NCBI GenBank assembly: GCA_050043265.1 | Contig: JBHJIR010000027.1 | Coordinates: 1-64,000, forward strand | Length of the DNA stretch: 64,000 nt | Reading direction: 5' to 3' | Origin: Pelagibius sp050043265 | Lineage (GTDB): Bacteria; Pseudomonadota; Alphaproteobacteria; Kiloniellales; Kiloniellaceae | Shown here: positions 40,492 through 49,871 of the stretch, piece after piece | Position numbering within the stretch: the stretch's first letter is position 1 | Layout of the letters: each line of letters starts with the position of its first letter | Position numbers and translations under genes: made by a program | The notes under the pieces: generated by a model | What the model saw: the letters and a program-made list of their open reading frames with translations, nothing else | Told to the model about the DNA's origin: nothing | Database searches by the model: none

Positions 40492-43400
40492 TTCAGGCGC
40501 TCCCCTTCAGGATCGAAAAACACGGGCGAGTCGGCAACGATGCAGGCGATGGTGCGGCCGTCGGTCAGCGGCGCAAACAGCGTTTCGCCTTTGCGCGCGA
40601 GACCGCCCTTGACCATCGCCATGGCGATGGAGCGCCCGCAGTTCGGCGACCAGTAGCTGGAAGTGACGTGGCCCAGCATCGGGAGCGGCCGCTGAGGCCC
40701 GTCCGCCTCGACCAGTTGGGCGCCTTCCGGCAGGACCTCCTGCGGGTCCTTGGTCAGCAGGCCGACCAGTTGCTTGCGGTCGGGCCGCCCCATGTCCTCG
40801 CGGCTGAGCGAGCGCTTGCCGACGAAGTCCTTGGTCTTGGAGACGATCCAATCCATGTCGAGGTCCAGCGGCGTCACCGAGCCGTCGGTTTCCTGGCCGA
40901 CGATGATGTAGCCTTTTTCGGCGCGCAGCACGTGCATCGCCTCGGTGCCGTAGGGGGTGATGCTGTAGCGCTCGCCCGCGGTCATCAGGGTCTGCCACAC
41001 CGCCACGCCGAAGGAGGCGGGCACGTTGATCTCGTAGGACACCTCGCCGGTGAAGGAGATACGGAAGATGCGCGCCGGCACGCCGGCCACCTTACCGGGC
41101 GTATAGGCCATGTGCGGCAGCGCCTCGGGCGACAGGTCGGCGTCGGTCAGCTCGGCCAGCAGCTTGCGCGCGTTGGGGCCCGACAGGGTCATGGTGGCGA
41201 ACTGCTCGGTCACCGAGGTGATGTAGACCTTCAGGTCGGGCCATTCGGTTTGCAGGTAATCGTCCAGGTGGCCCATCACCGCCGCGGCGTTGCCCGAGGT
41301 GGTGGTCATCAGGAAGTGCTGCTCGCCGAGGCGGGTGGTGACGCCGTCGTCCATCACCATGCCGTCTTCCTTCAACATCAGGCCGTAGCGGCAGCGCCCG
41401 ACGCCCAGCTTCAGCCAGGCGTTGGTGTAGATGCGGTTGAGGAATTCGGCGGCATCGGGGCCCTGGATGTCGATCTTGCCCAGGGTGGTGGCGTCGAGGA
41501 TGCCGAGCGACTCGCGCACCGCCTTCACCTCGCGGTTCACCGCGGCGTGCATGGTCTCGCCGGGCTGCGGGTAGTACCAGGCGCGGCGCCACTGGCCGAC
41601 GTCCTCGAAAAGCGCACCGTTGCGCTCGTGCCAGGCATGCATCGGCGTGCGCCGTACCGGGTCGAGCAGATCGTCCACATCGCGCCCGGCAAAGGCGCCG
41701 AAGGTGACCGGCGTGTAGGGCGGCCGGAAGGTGGTGACGCCGACGTCGGGCAGGTGGCCGCCCAGTTCGTCGGCGACGATGCCGATGGCGTTCACGTTGC
41801 CCATCTTGCCCTGGTCGGTCGCCATGCCGGTGGTGGTATAGCGCTTCACGTGCTCGATGGAGCGGTAGCCTTCGCGCAGCGCCAGCTTCAAGTCGGCGGC
41901 GGTGACGTCGTTCTGCTGGTCGACGAAATGCTTCGCCTTGCGGCCCAGCGGCTGCTCGCCGGGGATCAGCCACAGCCAGCGCCCGGGCAGGAAGTCGTGA
42001 TCCTCCGCCTGCGAGGCTTCGCCGCCCGAGGGGGTGAAGCCGCAGGCCGCCGCTGCCGCCGAGCCGGCCTCGTGGCCTTCGCGCAGGCAGGCGCCCAGGC
42101 CGAAGGCGCCGTTGGCGGCGCCGGCCACGTGCTGGCCGGCCTGCATGGCGGTGTCGGGAACGAAGCAGGCGTGCGCGTCGTCCCAGCGCAGCTTGCCCTT
42201 GGCCTGGCAGAACAGATGCACCGTCGGGTTCCAGCCGCCGGAATTGGCGACCAGGTCGCACTCGATGGTCTCCGCCACGCCGACCATGGTCTTGCCGTCG
42301 CTGGCCAATTCGGCGACGCGCACGCTCTTTACGCGCTTCTTGCCGGCGACGGCGACGATGGCGGACTCGGCAATGATGCGCAGGCCCTGGGCCTCGGCGC
42401 GCTCGGTCAGCGGCCCGGTGGGGGCGGGGCGGGCGTCGACCACGGCGGCGACCTCGATGCCGGCGGCGGCCATGTCCAGCGCGGCACCGTAGCCGCTGTC
42501 GTTGTTGGTGAACACCACGGCGCGGCGTCCGGGGCGCAGGGCATAGCGGTTCACGTAGGCCTGCACCGACGAGGCCGTCATCACGCCGGGGCGGTCGTTG
42601 TCGGCGAACACCAGCGGGCGCGCGATGGCGCCGGCGCAGTAGAGCACCTGCTTGGTGCGCAGCTTCCACAGGCGCCGGCGCGGCAGGCTTTCCGGCGGAT
42701 GCGGCAGGTGGTCGGTGACGCCTTCCACCAGGCCGAAGAAGTTATGGTCGAAGGCGGCGTAGGCGATGGTTCGCTTGAGGATGCGTACCTCCGGCATGGC
42801 GGCCAGTTCGGCCTCCGCCGCGGCGATCCAGTCCAGCGCCGGTTTGCCGTCGATGATCTCGCCCGATCCGTTCAATGGGGGGCTGTTCAGCAGGGCGCCG
42901 CCCAGGCGGTGGTCCTGCTCGGCCAGGATTACGCGGGCGCCGGCCCGTCCGGCGGCCAGTGCGGCGGCGAGGCCGGTGGGGCCGGCGCCGACCACCAGCA
43001 GGTCGCAGTGGGCGAAGGTCTTGTCGTAACGGTCCGGGTCGCGCTCGCGCGGCGACCGGCCCAGGCCCGCGGCGGCGCGGATGAAGTGTTCGTAGGTCTT
43101 CCAGGCCGCGGCCGGCCACATGAAGGTCTTGTAGTAGAAGCCCGAGGGCAGGAAGCGGGAGACCAGGCTGTTCACCGCGCCGACGTCGAACTCCAGCGAC
43201 GGCCAGGCGTTCTGCGACGTGGCCTTCAGGCCGTCGACCAGTTCGACCTGCGGGGCCTTCAGGTTGGGTTCGGTGCGCGGCTCGTCGCCCACCTGCATCA
43301 GGGCGTTGGGCTCCTCCGCGCCGGCGCTGACGATGCCGCGCGGGCGGTGGTACTTGAAGCTGCGGCCGACCAGGTGGATGCCGTTGGCCAGCAGGGCGGA

Positions 43401-43511
43401 GGCCAGGCTGTCGCCGCCCAGCCCCTTGTAGCTCTTGCCGTTGAAGGTGAAGGTCAGGGTGCGGTCGCGCTCGACGAGGCCGCCCTGGGGTAAACGCATG
43501 CGTCCTGCCAC
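40488..43511 (-). CDS. soxA: sarcosine oxidase subunit alpha
   Basis: 1007 residues from GTG 43511 (with AAGGA eight to nine bases upstream); an ATG at 43499 is the alternative. Order: N-terminal [2Fe-2S]-like fold without the cluster (LTFTFNGKSYKGLGGDSLAS), NAD-binding domain (LLVVGAGPTGLAAALAAGRA), and a C-terminal GcvT-type folate-binding domain (GEVSYEINVPASFGVAVWQT, ITPYGTEAMHVLRAEKGYI). It oxidatively demethylates sarcosine to glycine together with SoxB and transfers the C1 unit to tetrahydrofolate. Length matches other heterotetrameric enzymes. A long open frame on the opposite strand is only codon-bias shadow. Confidence 0.96.
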   Translation of the reverse strand: MAGRMRLPQGGLVERDRTLTFTFNGKSYKGLGGDSLASALLANGIHLVGRSFKYHRPRGIVSAGAEEPNALMQVGDEPRTEPNLKAPQVELVDGLKATSQNAWPSLEFDVGAVNSLVSRFLPSGFYYKTFMWPAAAWKTYEHFIRAAAGLGRSPRERDPDRYDKTFAHCDLLVVGAGPTGLAAALAAGRAGARVILAEQDHRLGGALLNSPPLNGSGEIIDGKPALDWIAAAEAELAAMPEVRILKRTIAYAAFDHNFFGLVEGVTDHLPHPPESLPRRRLWKLRTKQVLYCAGAIARPLVFADNDRPGVMTASSVQAYVNRYALRPGRRAVVFTNNDSGYGAALDMAAAGIEVAAVVDARPAPTGPLTERAEAQGLRIIAESAIVAVAGKKRVKSVRVAELASDGKTMVGVAETIECDLVANSGGWNPTVHLFCQAKGKLRWDDAHACFVPDTAMQAGQHVAGAANGAFGLGACLREGHEAGSAAAAACGFTPSGGEASQAEDHDFLPGRWLWLIPGEQPLGRKAKHFVDQQNDVTAADLKLALREGYRSIEHVKRYTTTGMATDQGKMGNVNAIGIVADELGGHLPDVGVTTFRPPYTPVTFGAFAGRDVDDLLDPVRRTPMHAWHERNGALFEDVGQWRRAWYYPQPGETMHAAVNREVKAVRESLGILDATTLGKIDIQGPDAAEFLNRIYTNAWLKLGVGRCRYGLMLKEDGMVMDDGVTTRLGEQHFLMTTTSGNAAAVMGHLDDYLQTEWPDLKVYITSVTEQFATMTLSGPNARKLLAELTDADLSPEALPHMAYTPGKVAGVPARIFRISFTGEVSYEINVPASFGVAVWQTLMTAGERYSITPYGTEAMHVLRAEKGYIIVGQETDGSVTPLDLDMDWIVSKTKDFVGKRSLSREDMGRPDRKQLVGLLTKDPQEVLPEGAQLVEADGPQRPLPMLGHVTSSYWSPNCGRSIAMAMVKGGLARKGETLFAPLTDGRTIACIVADSPVFFDPEGERLK

Positions 43512-43525
43512 GTCGGGGTTCCTTC

Positions 43526-43819
43526 TCAGACGTAGCGCCGCGGGGCGAGCGCCGGCGGCGGCGACCCCATCGGATAGACGGCGAGGATTTCGTAGGTGAC
43601 CGTGTCGCGCGCCAGGTTGAACCAGCGGCGGCAGCCGTGGGAGTGGTGCCAGCGCTCGAACAGCAGGCCCTTGGGATTGTCGCGCAGGAAGACGAACTCC
43701 GCCCACTCGGCGTCGCTGAGGCTGGCCGGGTCTTTCGGCCGCTCGATGTGGGCCTCGCCGCCGCAGTGGAATTCGCTCTCGGCGCGCGGGCCGCAGTGGG
43801 GACAGGCAATCAGCAACAT
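43526..43819 (-). CDS. soxD: sarcosine oxidase subunit delta
   Basis: 97 residues with a zinc site: CPHCG at the N-terminus, then a Cys/His in FHCGGEAHI and HSHGCRRWF. ERWHHSHGCRRWFNLARDTV is the family hallmark. Small structural subunit of the heterotetramer. Start ATG 43819, lying 18 bases after the soxB stop; followed 15 bases later by soxA. Confidence 0.95.
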   Translation of the reverse strand: MLLIACPHCGPRAESEFHCGGEAHIERPKDPASLSDAEWAEFVFLRDNPKGLLFERWHHSHGCRRWFNLARDTVTYEILAVYPMGSPPPALAPRRYV

Positions 43820-43836
43820 GATGTGTCTTCTGTGCT

Positions 43837-45090
43837 CTAGTGGGCCACGGCCGCCGCGCCGTGCTCGTCGATCAGGAAGCCGGTACGGAAGCGGTCGAGG
43901 GAGAAGGCCGCGTTCAGCTCGTGCGGCGCATCCTTGGCGATGGTGTGGGCGACGGCCCAGCCGGAGCCGGGCGTCGCCTTGAAGCCGCCGGTGCCCCAGC
44001 CGCAGTTCATGTAGAGGTGCTCCACCGGCGTCTTGGAGAGGATCGGGCTGGCGTCGGGGCAGACGTCGACGATGCCGCCCCACTGACGCAGCATGCGCAT
44101 GCGCCGGAACAGCGGGAACAGCTCGCAGATGGCGGCCAGGGTTTCCTCGGTCACCTGCATGGAGCCGCGCTGGCCGTAGCCGATGTAGCCGTCGACGCCG
44201 GCGCCGATCACCAGCTCGCCCTTGTCGGACTGGCTGATGTAGGCATGCACGGCGCCGGACATCACCACGGTATCGATGACCGGCTTCACCGGCTCCGACA
44301 CCAGGGCCTGCAGCGGCACCGACTGCACCGGCAGGCGGAAGCCGGCCATGTTGGCCATGACGCTGGAATGGCCGGCGGTGACGATGCCGACCTTGCCGGC
44401 CTCGATGTAGCCCTTGGCGGTCTCGACGCCCTTGATCCTGCCGCCTTCGATGCGGAAGCCGTTGACCGGGCATTCCTGGATGATGTCGACGCCCAGCGCG
44501 TTGGCGGCGCGGGCATAGCCCCAGGCGACCGCGTCGTGGCGGGCGGTGCCGCCGCGGCGCTGCAGGCTGGCGCCCAGCACCGGGTAGCGGCCGCCGGCGC
44601 GCAGGTCGATGACCGGCACCATCTCCTTTACCTGCTGGGCGTTGAGGAACTCCGAGGCGACGCCGTTCAGCCGGTTGGCGTTCACCCGCCTGAGGGTCTC
44701 GCGCAGGTCGTGCTGGTTGTGCGCCAGATTGAGCACACCGCGCTGCGAGAACATGACGTTGTAGTTGATATCCTGGGACAGGCCCTCCCACAGCTTCAGG
44801 GCATGCTCGTACAGCGCCGCCGACTGGTCCCACAGGTAGTTGGAGCGCACGATGGTGGTGTTGCGCCCGGTGTTGCCGCCGCCCAGCCAGCCGCGCTCGA
44901 CCACGGCGATGGACTTGATGCCGTGCAGCTTGGCCAGGTAGTAGGCGGTCGCCAGGCCATGGCCGCCGCCGCCGACGATGACGACGTCGTAGCGCGGCTT
45001 GGGCTCGACGCTCTGCCAGGCCTGCTGCCAGTTCTCGTGGTAGCTGAAGGCATTGCGCAGAAGGCTGAAAATCGAATAGCGCGGCGTCAT
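43837..45090 (-). CDS. soxB: sarcosine oxidase subunit beta
   Basis: 417 residues. FAD-binding motif DVVIVGGGGHGLATAYYLAK, GNTGRNTTIVRSNYLWD and the covalent-FMN His in TARHDAVAWGYARA. This subunit holds the flavins and oxidises sarcosine. First gene of soxBDAG; divergent from the GlxA/GbdR-type regulator across a 292-bp intergenic region, which suggests it is a target of that regulator. Confidence 0.96.
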   Translation of the reverse strand: MTPRYSIFSLLRNAFSYHENWQQAWQSVEPKPRYDVVIVGGGGHGLATAYYLAKLHGIKSIAVVERGWLGGGNTGRNTTIVRSNYLWDQSAALYEHALKLWEGLSQDINYNVMFSQRGVLNLAHNQHDLRETLRRVNANRLNGVASEFLNAQQVKEMVPVIDLRAGGRYPVLGASLQRRGGTARHDAVAWGYARAANALGVDIIQECPVNGFRIEGGRIKGVETAKGYIEAGKVGIVTAGHSSVMANMAGFRLPVQSVPLQALVSEPVKPVIDTVVMSGAVHAYISQSDKGELVIGAGVDGYIGYGQRGSMQVTEETLAAICELFPLFRRMRMLRQWGGIVDVCPDASPILSKTPVEHLYMNCGWGTGGFKATPGSGWAVAHTIAKDAPHELNAAFSLDRFRTGFLIDEHGAAAVAH

Positions 45091-45382
45091 GCGCGTGGTG
45101 CTTCCCCGTGGTTAACCGGTCGCCGGGGGTCCGCTTCCGGCGGGCCGCTCCGGGCCCTCGGAAACCATGCTGACACCCGCGTCCCGGATTGGCAACGGGG
45201 CCCCGGTCCTGGCCGTGGCCCGCCCCATTTCATCCCCCATTTCATCACGGTCCAGGGCACTCGATCGGCGGCCCCGGGGCTCGCGTTTCCCCGGCGGAAA
45301 ATTCTCTGTTCGCGACACGCCCAGATATGCCAAAGTCGCGGAATTGGTATTCCACAAGGCGCTTAAGAGCCACACTCCGCCC

Positions 45383-46396
45383 ATGTTCGGAAACGTTCCC
45401 AGAGAGCTGCCCCAGCAGATCGCCCTGATTCTCCTGCCACGGTTTTCTTTCCTGCCGTTCTCCGGCCTCGTGGAGTCCTTCCGGCTGGCCAACCGGATGA
45501 GCGGGGTGGAGCTCTATCGCTGGAAATTCGTTTCGGCGGACGGCCAGCCGGTCGCCGCCTCCAACGGGGTCGAGATTGCCGTGGCCGGCGACCTGGCCGC
45601 CGCCGAGAGCTGCGACGCCGTGGTGATCTGCGGCGGCATCGATGTGCATACCCTCAACGTGAAGGCGCTGACCGCCTGGTTGCGCAAGGCCGACCGCCGG
45701 GGCGCCGACCTGGGGGCCATCTGCACCGGCAGCTACGTCCTGGCCAAGGCCGGGCTGCTGGACGGCCACCGCTGCACCATCCACTGGGAGAACCTGGCCG
45801 GCTTCTGCGAGGACTTCCCGGACATCGAGGTGACCAGCGAGCTGTTCGAGATCGACCGCAGCCGCTTCACCTGTTCCGGCGGCACCGCCGCCATCGACAT
45901 GATGCTGAACGTCATCGCCCGCCAGCACGGCCACGAGCTGGCCGCCAGCGTCGCCGACCAGTTCATGCACGAGCGTATCCGCGACCAGCACGACCGCCAG
46001 CGCATCTCGCTGCCGGCGCGCCTGGGCGTGCGCCACCCCAAGCTGCTGGCCGTCATCGGCACCATGGAGCAGTACCTGGAGGAACCGCTGAGCCGCAGCG
46101 AGCTGGCGCGGGGCGCCGACCTGTCGACGCGGCAACTGGAGCGGCTGTTCCGCAAGTACCTCAACCGCTCGCCGGCGCGCTACTATCTGGAACTGCGCCT
46201 CAACAAGGCGCGCCTGCTGCTGCTGCAGACCAACATGTCGGTGATCGACGTGGCGCTGGCCTGCGGCTTCGTCTCGGCCTCGCACTTTTCCAAGTGCTAT
46301 CGCGATTTCTTCGGCCGCACCCCGCGCAAGGAACGGGGCCTGCCCCTGAAGGGCGAGGCGGCGGAAGAGGATGAGGAAGCCGCGGCGCAACGTTAG
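45383..46396 (+). CDS. GlxA-family transcriptional regulator (GbdR-like)
   Basis: 337 residues: N-terminal DJ-1/PfpI-like sensing domain (QIALILLPRFSFLPFSGLVE to AICTGSYVLAKAGLLDGHRC, TIHWEN) and C-terminal AraC-type DNA-binding domain (LSRSELARGADLSTRQLERL FRKYLNR and DVALACGFVSASHFSKCYRD). GbdR-type proteins activate glycine betaine, dimethylglycine and sarcosine catabolic genes on sensing betaine or dimethylglycine. Divergent position next to soxB fits. The ATG at 45383 starts exactly at the sensing domain; the open frame upstream is intergenic. Possibly co-transcribed with the downstream dadA-like gene (79-bp gap). Confidence 0.9.
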   Translation: MFGNVPRELPQQIALILLPRFSFLPFSGLVESFRLANRMSGVELYRWKFVSADGQPVAASNGVEIAVAGDLAAAESCDAVVICGGIDVHTLNVKALTAWLRKADRRGADLGAICTGSYVLAKAGLLDGHRCTIHWENLAGFCEDFPDIEVTSELFEIDRSRFTCSGGTAAIDMMLNVIARQHGHELAASVADQFMHERIRDQHDRQRISLPARLGVRHPKLLAVIGTMEQYLEEPLSRSELARGADLSTRQLERLFRKYLNRSPARYYLELRLNKARLLLLQTNMSVIDVALACGFVSASHFSKCYRDFFGRTPRKERGLPLKGEAAEEDEEAAAQR

Positions 46397-46475
46397 GGCG
46401 CCGGGGCATAAGGGGGCAGCGGGGCGTAAGAGCGTCGGCAAAGTCTTAGGGCACGGGGAGGCCCGCAATCCAATC

Positions 46476-47756
46476 ATGAAAGTCGTCGTACTGGGCAGCG
46501 GGATCGTCGGCGTCTCGACCGCCTACTATCTTGCCAAGGCCGGCCACGAGGTGGTGGTCATCGACCGCCAGTCCGAGGCGGCCATGGAAACCAGCTTCGC
46601 CAACGCCGGCGAGGTCTCGCCCGGCTACTCCTCGCCCTGGGCCGGCCCGGGCATGCCGGTGAAGGCGGTGAAGTGGATGCTGCACAAGCATTCGCCCCTG
46701 GTCATCCGCCCGCGCATCGACATCTACATGTTCCGCTGGCTCTACCGGATGCTGAAGCACTGCACCCTGGCAACCTACCGCGAGAACAAGGCGCGCATGC
46801 TGCGGGTCGCCACCTACAGCCGCGACTGTTTGGAAGACCTGCGGCGCGATACCGGCATCGCCTACGACGAGCGCTGCCGCGGCACCCTGCAGATGTTCCG
46901 CGACCAGAAGGGGCTGGACGACGCCGCCAAGGACGTCGAGATCCTGAAGGAATTCGGCATCGGCCACAGCGTCCTGGACCGGGCCGGCTGCATCGTCCAG
47001 GAGCCGGCGCTGAAGCACGTGGCGGAGATGGTCGCCGGCGGCCTGCGGCTGCCGGGCGACGAGACCGGCGACTGTTTCCTGTTTACCCAGCGTCTTGCCG
47101 AACTGGCCGCCGGCCTGGGCGTCACCTTCAAGTACGAGACCACCATCAAGCGGCTGGTCGTCGAAGGCGGCAAGGTCAAGCACGTGGAAATTCGCGACGC
47201 GACAGGCGGCGGCACCGAGACCGCCGATGCTTACGTCGCGGCGCTGGGCAGCTACACGCCGATGCTGGTGCGCCCGCACGGCATCCGCACCCAGGTCTAC
47301 CCGGTGAAGGGCTATTCGGTGACGGTGCCGATCGTCGACGAGGACGGCGCGCCGGTCTCCACCATGATGGACGAGAAGTCGAAGGTGGCGATCACTCGCC
47401 TGGGCGACCGCATCCGCGCGGCGGGCACCGCGGAGCTGACCGGCTACAACATGCGGCTGTCGCATGGCCGCTGCGCCATGCTGTTCCACATCGTGCAGGA
47501 CCTTTTCCCCAAGGGCGGGGACCTGACCGAGGTGAAGTTCTGGACCGGCCTCAGGCCCATGATCCCCGACGGCGGTCCGCTGATCGGCCCGACCAGTCTG
47601 GCCAACCTCTACCTGAACACCGGCCACGGCACGCTGGGCTGGACCATGGGGCCCGGTTCCGGGAAGCTGCTGGCCGACCTGCTGTCGCAGCGTCCGACCG
47701 ACATCCCGCTCGACGGCCTCACCATCGACCGCTTCCCGCAGGGGCAGGGGATCTGA
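46476..47756 (+). CDS. dadA: D-amino acid dehydrogenase
   Basis: 426 residues of the DadA/DAO family. N-terminal FAD motif KVVVLGSGIVGVSTAYYLAK, GEVSPGYSSPWAGPGMP, YPVKGYSVTVPIVDEDGAP and the C-terminal FWTGLRPMIPDGGPLIGPT, NLYLNTGHGTLGWTMGPGSG. Deaminates D-amino acids, mainly D-alanine, passing electrons to the respiratory chain from the inner membrane surface. ATG at 46476 is the natural start at the first strand; the open frame upstream overlaps the regulator. No alanine racemase is adjacent. Because the neighbours deal with N-methyl glycines, an N-methyl amino acid substrate is conceivable but not indicated. Confidence 0.9.
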   Translation: MKVVVLGSGIVGVSTAYYLAKAGHEVVVIDRQSEAAMETSFANAGEVSPGYSSPWAGPGMPVKAVKWMLHKHSPLVIRPRIDIYMFRWLYRMLKHCTLATYRENKARMLRVATYSRDCLEDLRRDTGIAYDERCRGTLQMFRDQKGLDDAAKDVEILKEFGIGHSVLDRAGCIVQEPALKHVAEMVAGGLRLPGDETGDCFLFTQRLAELAAGLGVTFKYETTIKRLVVEGGKVKHVEIRDATGGGTETADAYVAALGSYTPMLVRPHGIRTQVYPVKGYSVTVPIVDEDGAPVSTMMDEKSKVAITRLGDRIRAAGTAELTGYNMRLSHGRCAMLFHIVQDLFPKGGDLTEVKFWTGLRPMIPDGGPLIGPTSLANLYLNTGHGTLGWTMGPGSGKLLADLLSQRPTDIPLDGLTIDRFPQGQGI

Positions 47757-47920
47757 GGCGGCGATTCTCCCCCTCGTCGCGGTTTGAGTCGTAAGGGAAC
47801 AGAAGGTCGCGGCAGCCCGGCAGCTTGTCCATGCGGTAAGACCTATGTGCCGGACTGCTTGCGGGCAAGACGAGAGCATTAGCGGACAGCGAAATGAATT
47901 TCGCCAGTTAGACCGCCGGC

Positions 47921-48832
47921 TTAAGCCGAGTGCTGCCGTGGTGTCTCCCCAAAGGTTCGACGAAAGGCGTGGCCAAACGCACTTTGAGATGTGTAGCCGA
48001 CACTCGCCGCCACATCGCTGACGCTGGATTGACGTTCAGCCAGCGCAGCACGGGCGCGCGTCATACGCCAGTTGCGCATATACGCGAACGGTGCCTGTCC
48101 TACGCGGCGGGTAAAGTCCGCCGAGAAGGCCGCGCGCGACATGCCCGCCTCAGCGGCCAGATCGGCAACGGTCCATGGGCGCGCGATATCGCTGTGGAAG
48201 CTTTGGATTGCACGCCCGATGCGTGAATCCGCCAGCGCGCCAAGCCAGCCGCCGGTCGTGTCGGAAGTCGACGCGAAGGTGCGGATAGCATGGATCATTA
48301 GAACCTCCGCCAACCTGGCTGTGACAACCATGCGCCCCATAGCGGACTGGTCCGACTCCCCGTCCAACAGACCCAGAACCGCCGTAATCGCTGCTGCTGC
48401 CGGTGACCTGCTGGAGACATGCATGAACGCCGGTAGCATATCCAGGAGGAAGGCTGCTGCCCCGGGTGTAAACGAGATGCCGCCACCGAGCATCACCGTA
48501 TCGTCGCCCCGCAGGCGCACCAGGTCATTCCCGTCGGCGTAGAGGGACGTACCGTCAATTGGGACGAGCGAGGGGTCGCTTGCAATCGCATAGGCCGTGC
48601 GGCCGATCAAACAACAGTCGCCTGTCTCGATGCGCTGCGGAGCGGTATCGGGCAGCAGGAGCCAGCCTGCCCCCTGCAGCACTGCGACGAACTTCAGACG
48701 TTCAAGCGCTGGGAACGCCAACGCCCAATCACCGGAACCCTCGAAGCGAGTCCGCCGGGTTGCCCGGGCATCGAGCACGGTAAGCACATCTGATAGCGGA
48801 TCGGAGGTTTGAGACGATTTCGATAGAATCAT
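47921..48832 (-). CDS. AraC-family regulator with cupin-like sensing domain
   Basis: 303 residues. N-terminal cupin-type domain (about 5-180; RFEGSGDWALAFPALERLKF, VAVLQGAGWLLLPDTAPQRI ETGDC), C-terminal AraC HTH (PWTVADLAAEAGMSRAAFSA, then SVSDVAASVGYTSQSAFGHA FRRTFG). Divergent from the SDR gene with 61 bases between the start codons, so it probably regulates that gene. The arrangement of an AraC/cupin regulator and an SDR oxidoreductase is common. Its effector is unknown. The pair has a slightly different codon use from the betaine genes around it and may be a later insertion. Confidence 0.9.
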   Translation of the reverse strand: MILSKSSQTSDPLSDVLTVLDARATRRTRFEGSGDWALAFPALERLKFVAVLQGAGWLLLPDTAPQRIETGDCCLIGRTAYAIASDPSLVPIDGTSLYADGNDLVRLRGDDTVMLGGGISFTPGAAAFLLDMLPAFMHVSSRSPAAAAITAVLGLLDGESDQSAMGRMVVTARLAEVLMIHAIRTFASTSDTTGGWLGALADSRIGRAIQSFHSDIARPWTVADLAAEAGMSRAAFSADFTRRVGQAPFAYMRNWRMTRARAALAERQSSVSDVAASVGYTSQSAFGHAFRRTFGETPRQHSA

Positions 48833-48893
48833 GGCTCTTCAAGCATAGAACGTCTAGCGCGTCCTTTCTATAGTCACGTGAAAGGAGGCTAAA

Positions 48894-49628
48894 ATGACTA
48901 TAGCAGGCAAGGTAGTGGCGATCACCGGCGCGAGCAGCGGCATTGGCCGCGCGACCGCAGTTCTTCTGGCGGAAGCCGGCGCAACGGTGGTGCTTGGCGC
49001 ACGGCGGGAAGATGTCTTGGCGGAGGTCGCTCGGGACATCGCCGCTGTCGGCGGCAGAGTTGCTTACAGGATGACTGACGTGCGTGTTCGTGGCGATCTT
49101 GAGGGCCTCGTGGCACTTGCGCTGGAGCGCTGGGGCAGGCTGGATGTCATCGTCAACAATGCCGGCATCAGCCCAATTTCGCGTTTCGATGCCTTACATG
49201 TCGAAGATTGGGACGCGATGATCGATGTGAATCTACGCGGCACGCTGTACGGTATCGCCGCTAGCCTGCCTATCTTCGCACGCCAGCGCAGTGGACACGT
49301 CATCAATGTGATATCAACGGCCGGCATTAAGATCGTGCCGACGATGGGCGAGGATGCAGAGACCAAGAATGCCGTACGGACGATCAGCGAGACCCTGCGG
49401 CAGGAAGCGGGACCGCATCTGCGGGTCACTGAGGTGTCGCCGGGCATGATTGCAACCAATCTAATCGACTCTTTTACCGACCCAGTCGTCAGGGATGCAA
49501 TCGCGGCCCGGATTGGGGAGATCGCTATCCCTCCTGCAGCCATTGCCCGAGGCATCGCCTTCGCCATCGATCAGCCTGACGACGTAGACGTGGGCAGCAT
49601 AGTAATCCGACCTACCGCGCAGGATTGA
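48894..49628 (+). CDS. SDR-family oxidoreductase with altered catalytic Tyr
   Basis: 244 residues, classical short-chain dehydrogenase fold: cofactor motif ITGASSGIGRAT (10-21), NNAG (88-91), active-site Ser at 141 in VISTAG and Lys at 158. The position four before that Lys, where the catalytic Tyr of YxxxK belongs, is Asp 154 (MGEDAETKNAV). Relatives usually read GVYAGTKNAV there. So the enzyme may be inactive, use another mechanism, or have a sensing role. ATG at 48894 has a strong AAAGGAGG site. Divergent from the AraC regulator. Confidence 0.88.
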   Translation: MTIAGKVVAITGASSGIGRATAVLLAEAGATVVLGARREDVLAEVARDIAAVGGRVAYRMTDVRVRGDLEGLVALALERWGRLDVIVNNAGISPISRFDALHVEDWDAMIDVNLRGTLYGIAASLPIFARQRSGHVINVISTAGIKIVPTMGEDAETKNAVRTISETLRQEAGPHLRVTEVSPGMIATNLIDSFTDPVVRDAIAARIGEIAIPPAAIARGIAFAIDQPDDVDVGSIVIRPTAQD

Positions 49629-49695
49629 GCTTCCGCGTTCCGACGGGGGCGCGCTTCCACCCTCCCGGCATTCGTTGCTCGCAGCGGACTCAGGC

Positions 49696-49801
49696 CGTCA
49701 TCCCGGTCAAGCGCGCGTCAGCGAGGGCGCGCCGGGATCCAGGGCTGGGGCCAGGGGCTGGAGCGCTTGCTCTGGACCCTCGCAACAAGTGCGAGGGAGA
49801 C
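49696..49801. repeat. diverged palindromic repeat unit
   Basis: GTCATCCCGGTCAAGCGCGC with a matching CGCGCCGGGATCCAGG end, followed by CCCTCGCAACAAGTGCGAGG (about 49777-49797). A variant of the paired-palindrome repeat elsewhere in the window, in the 243-bp gap between the SDR gene stop and the stop of the corrinoid activator gene. Confidence 0.65.
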
Positions 49802-49871
49802 GGTCAGAGTAGGGGTGGTTGCGTTGCGCGCCGATCGTCCGTTCGGGACGCGGGAAATTAAAGACTGCGCT

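Noticed and set aside
40668..43493. 941-codon open frame antisense to soxA
   Set aside because: Codon-bias shadow; the minus-strand frame is a complete SoxA.
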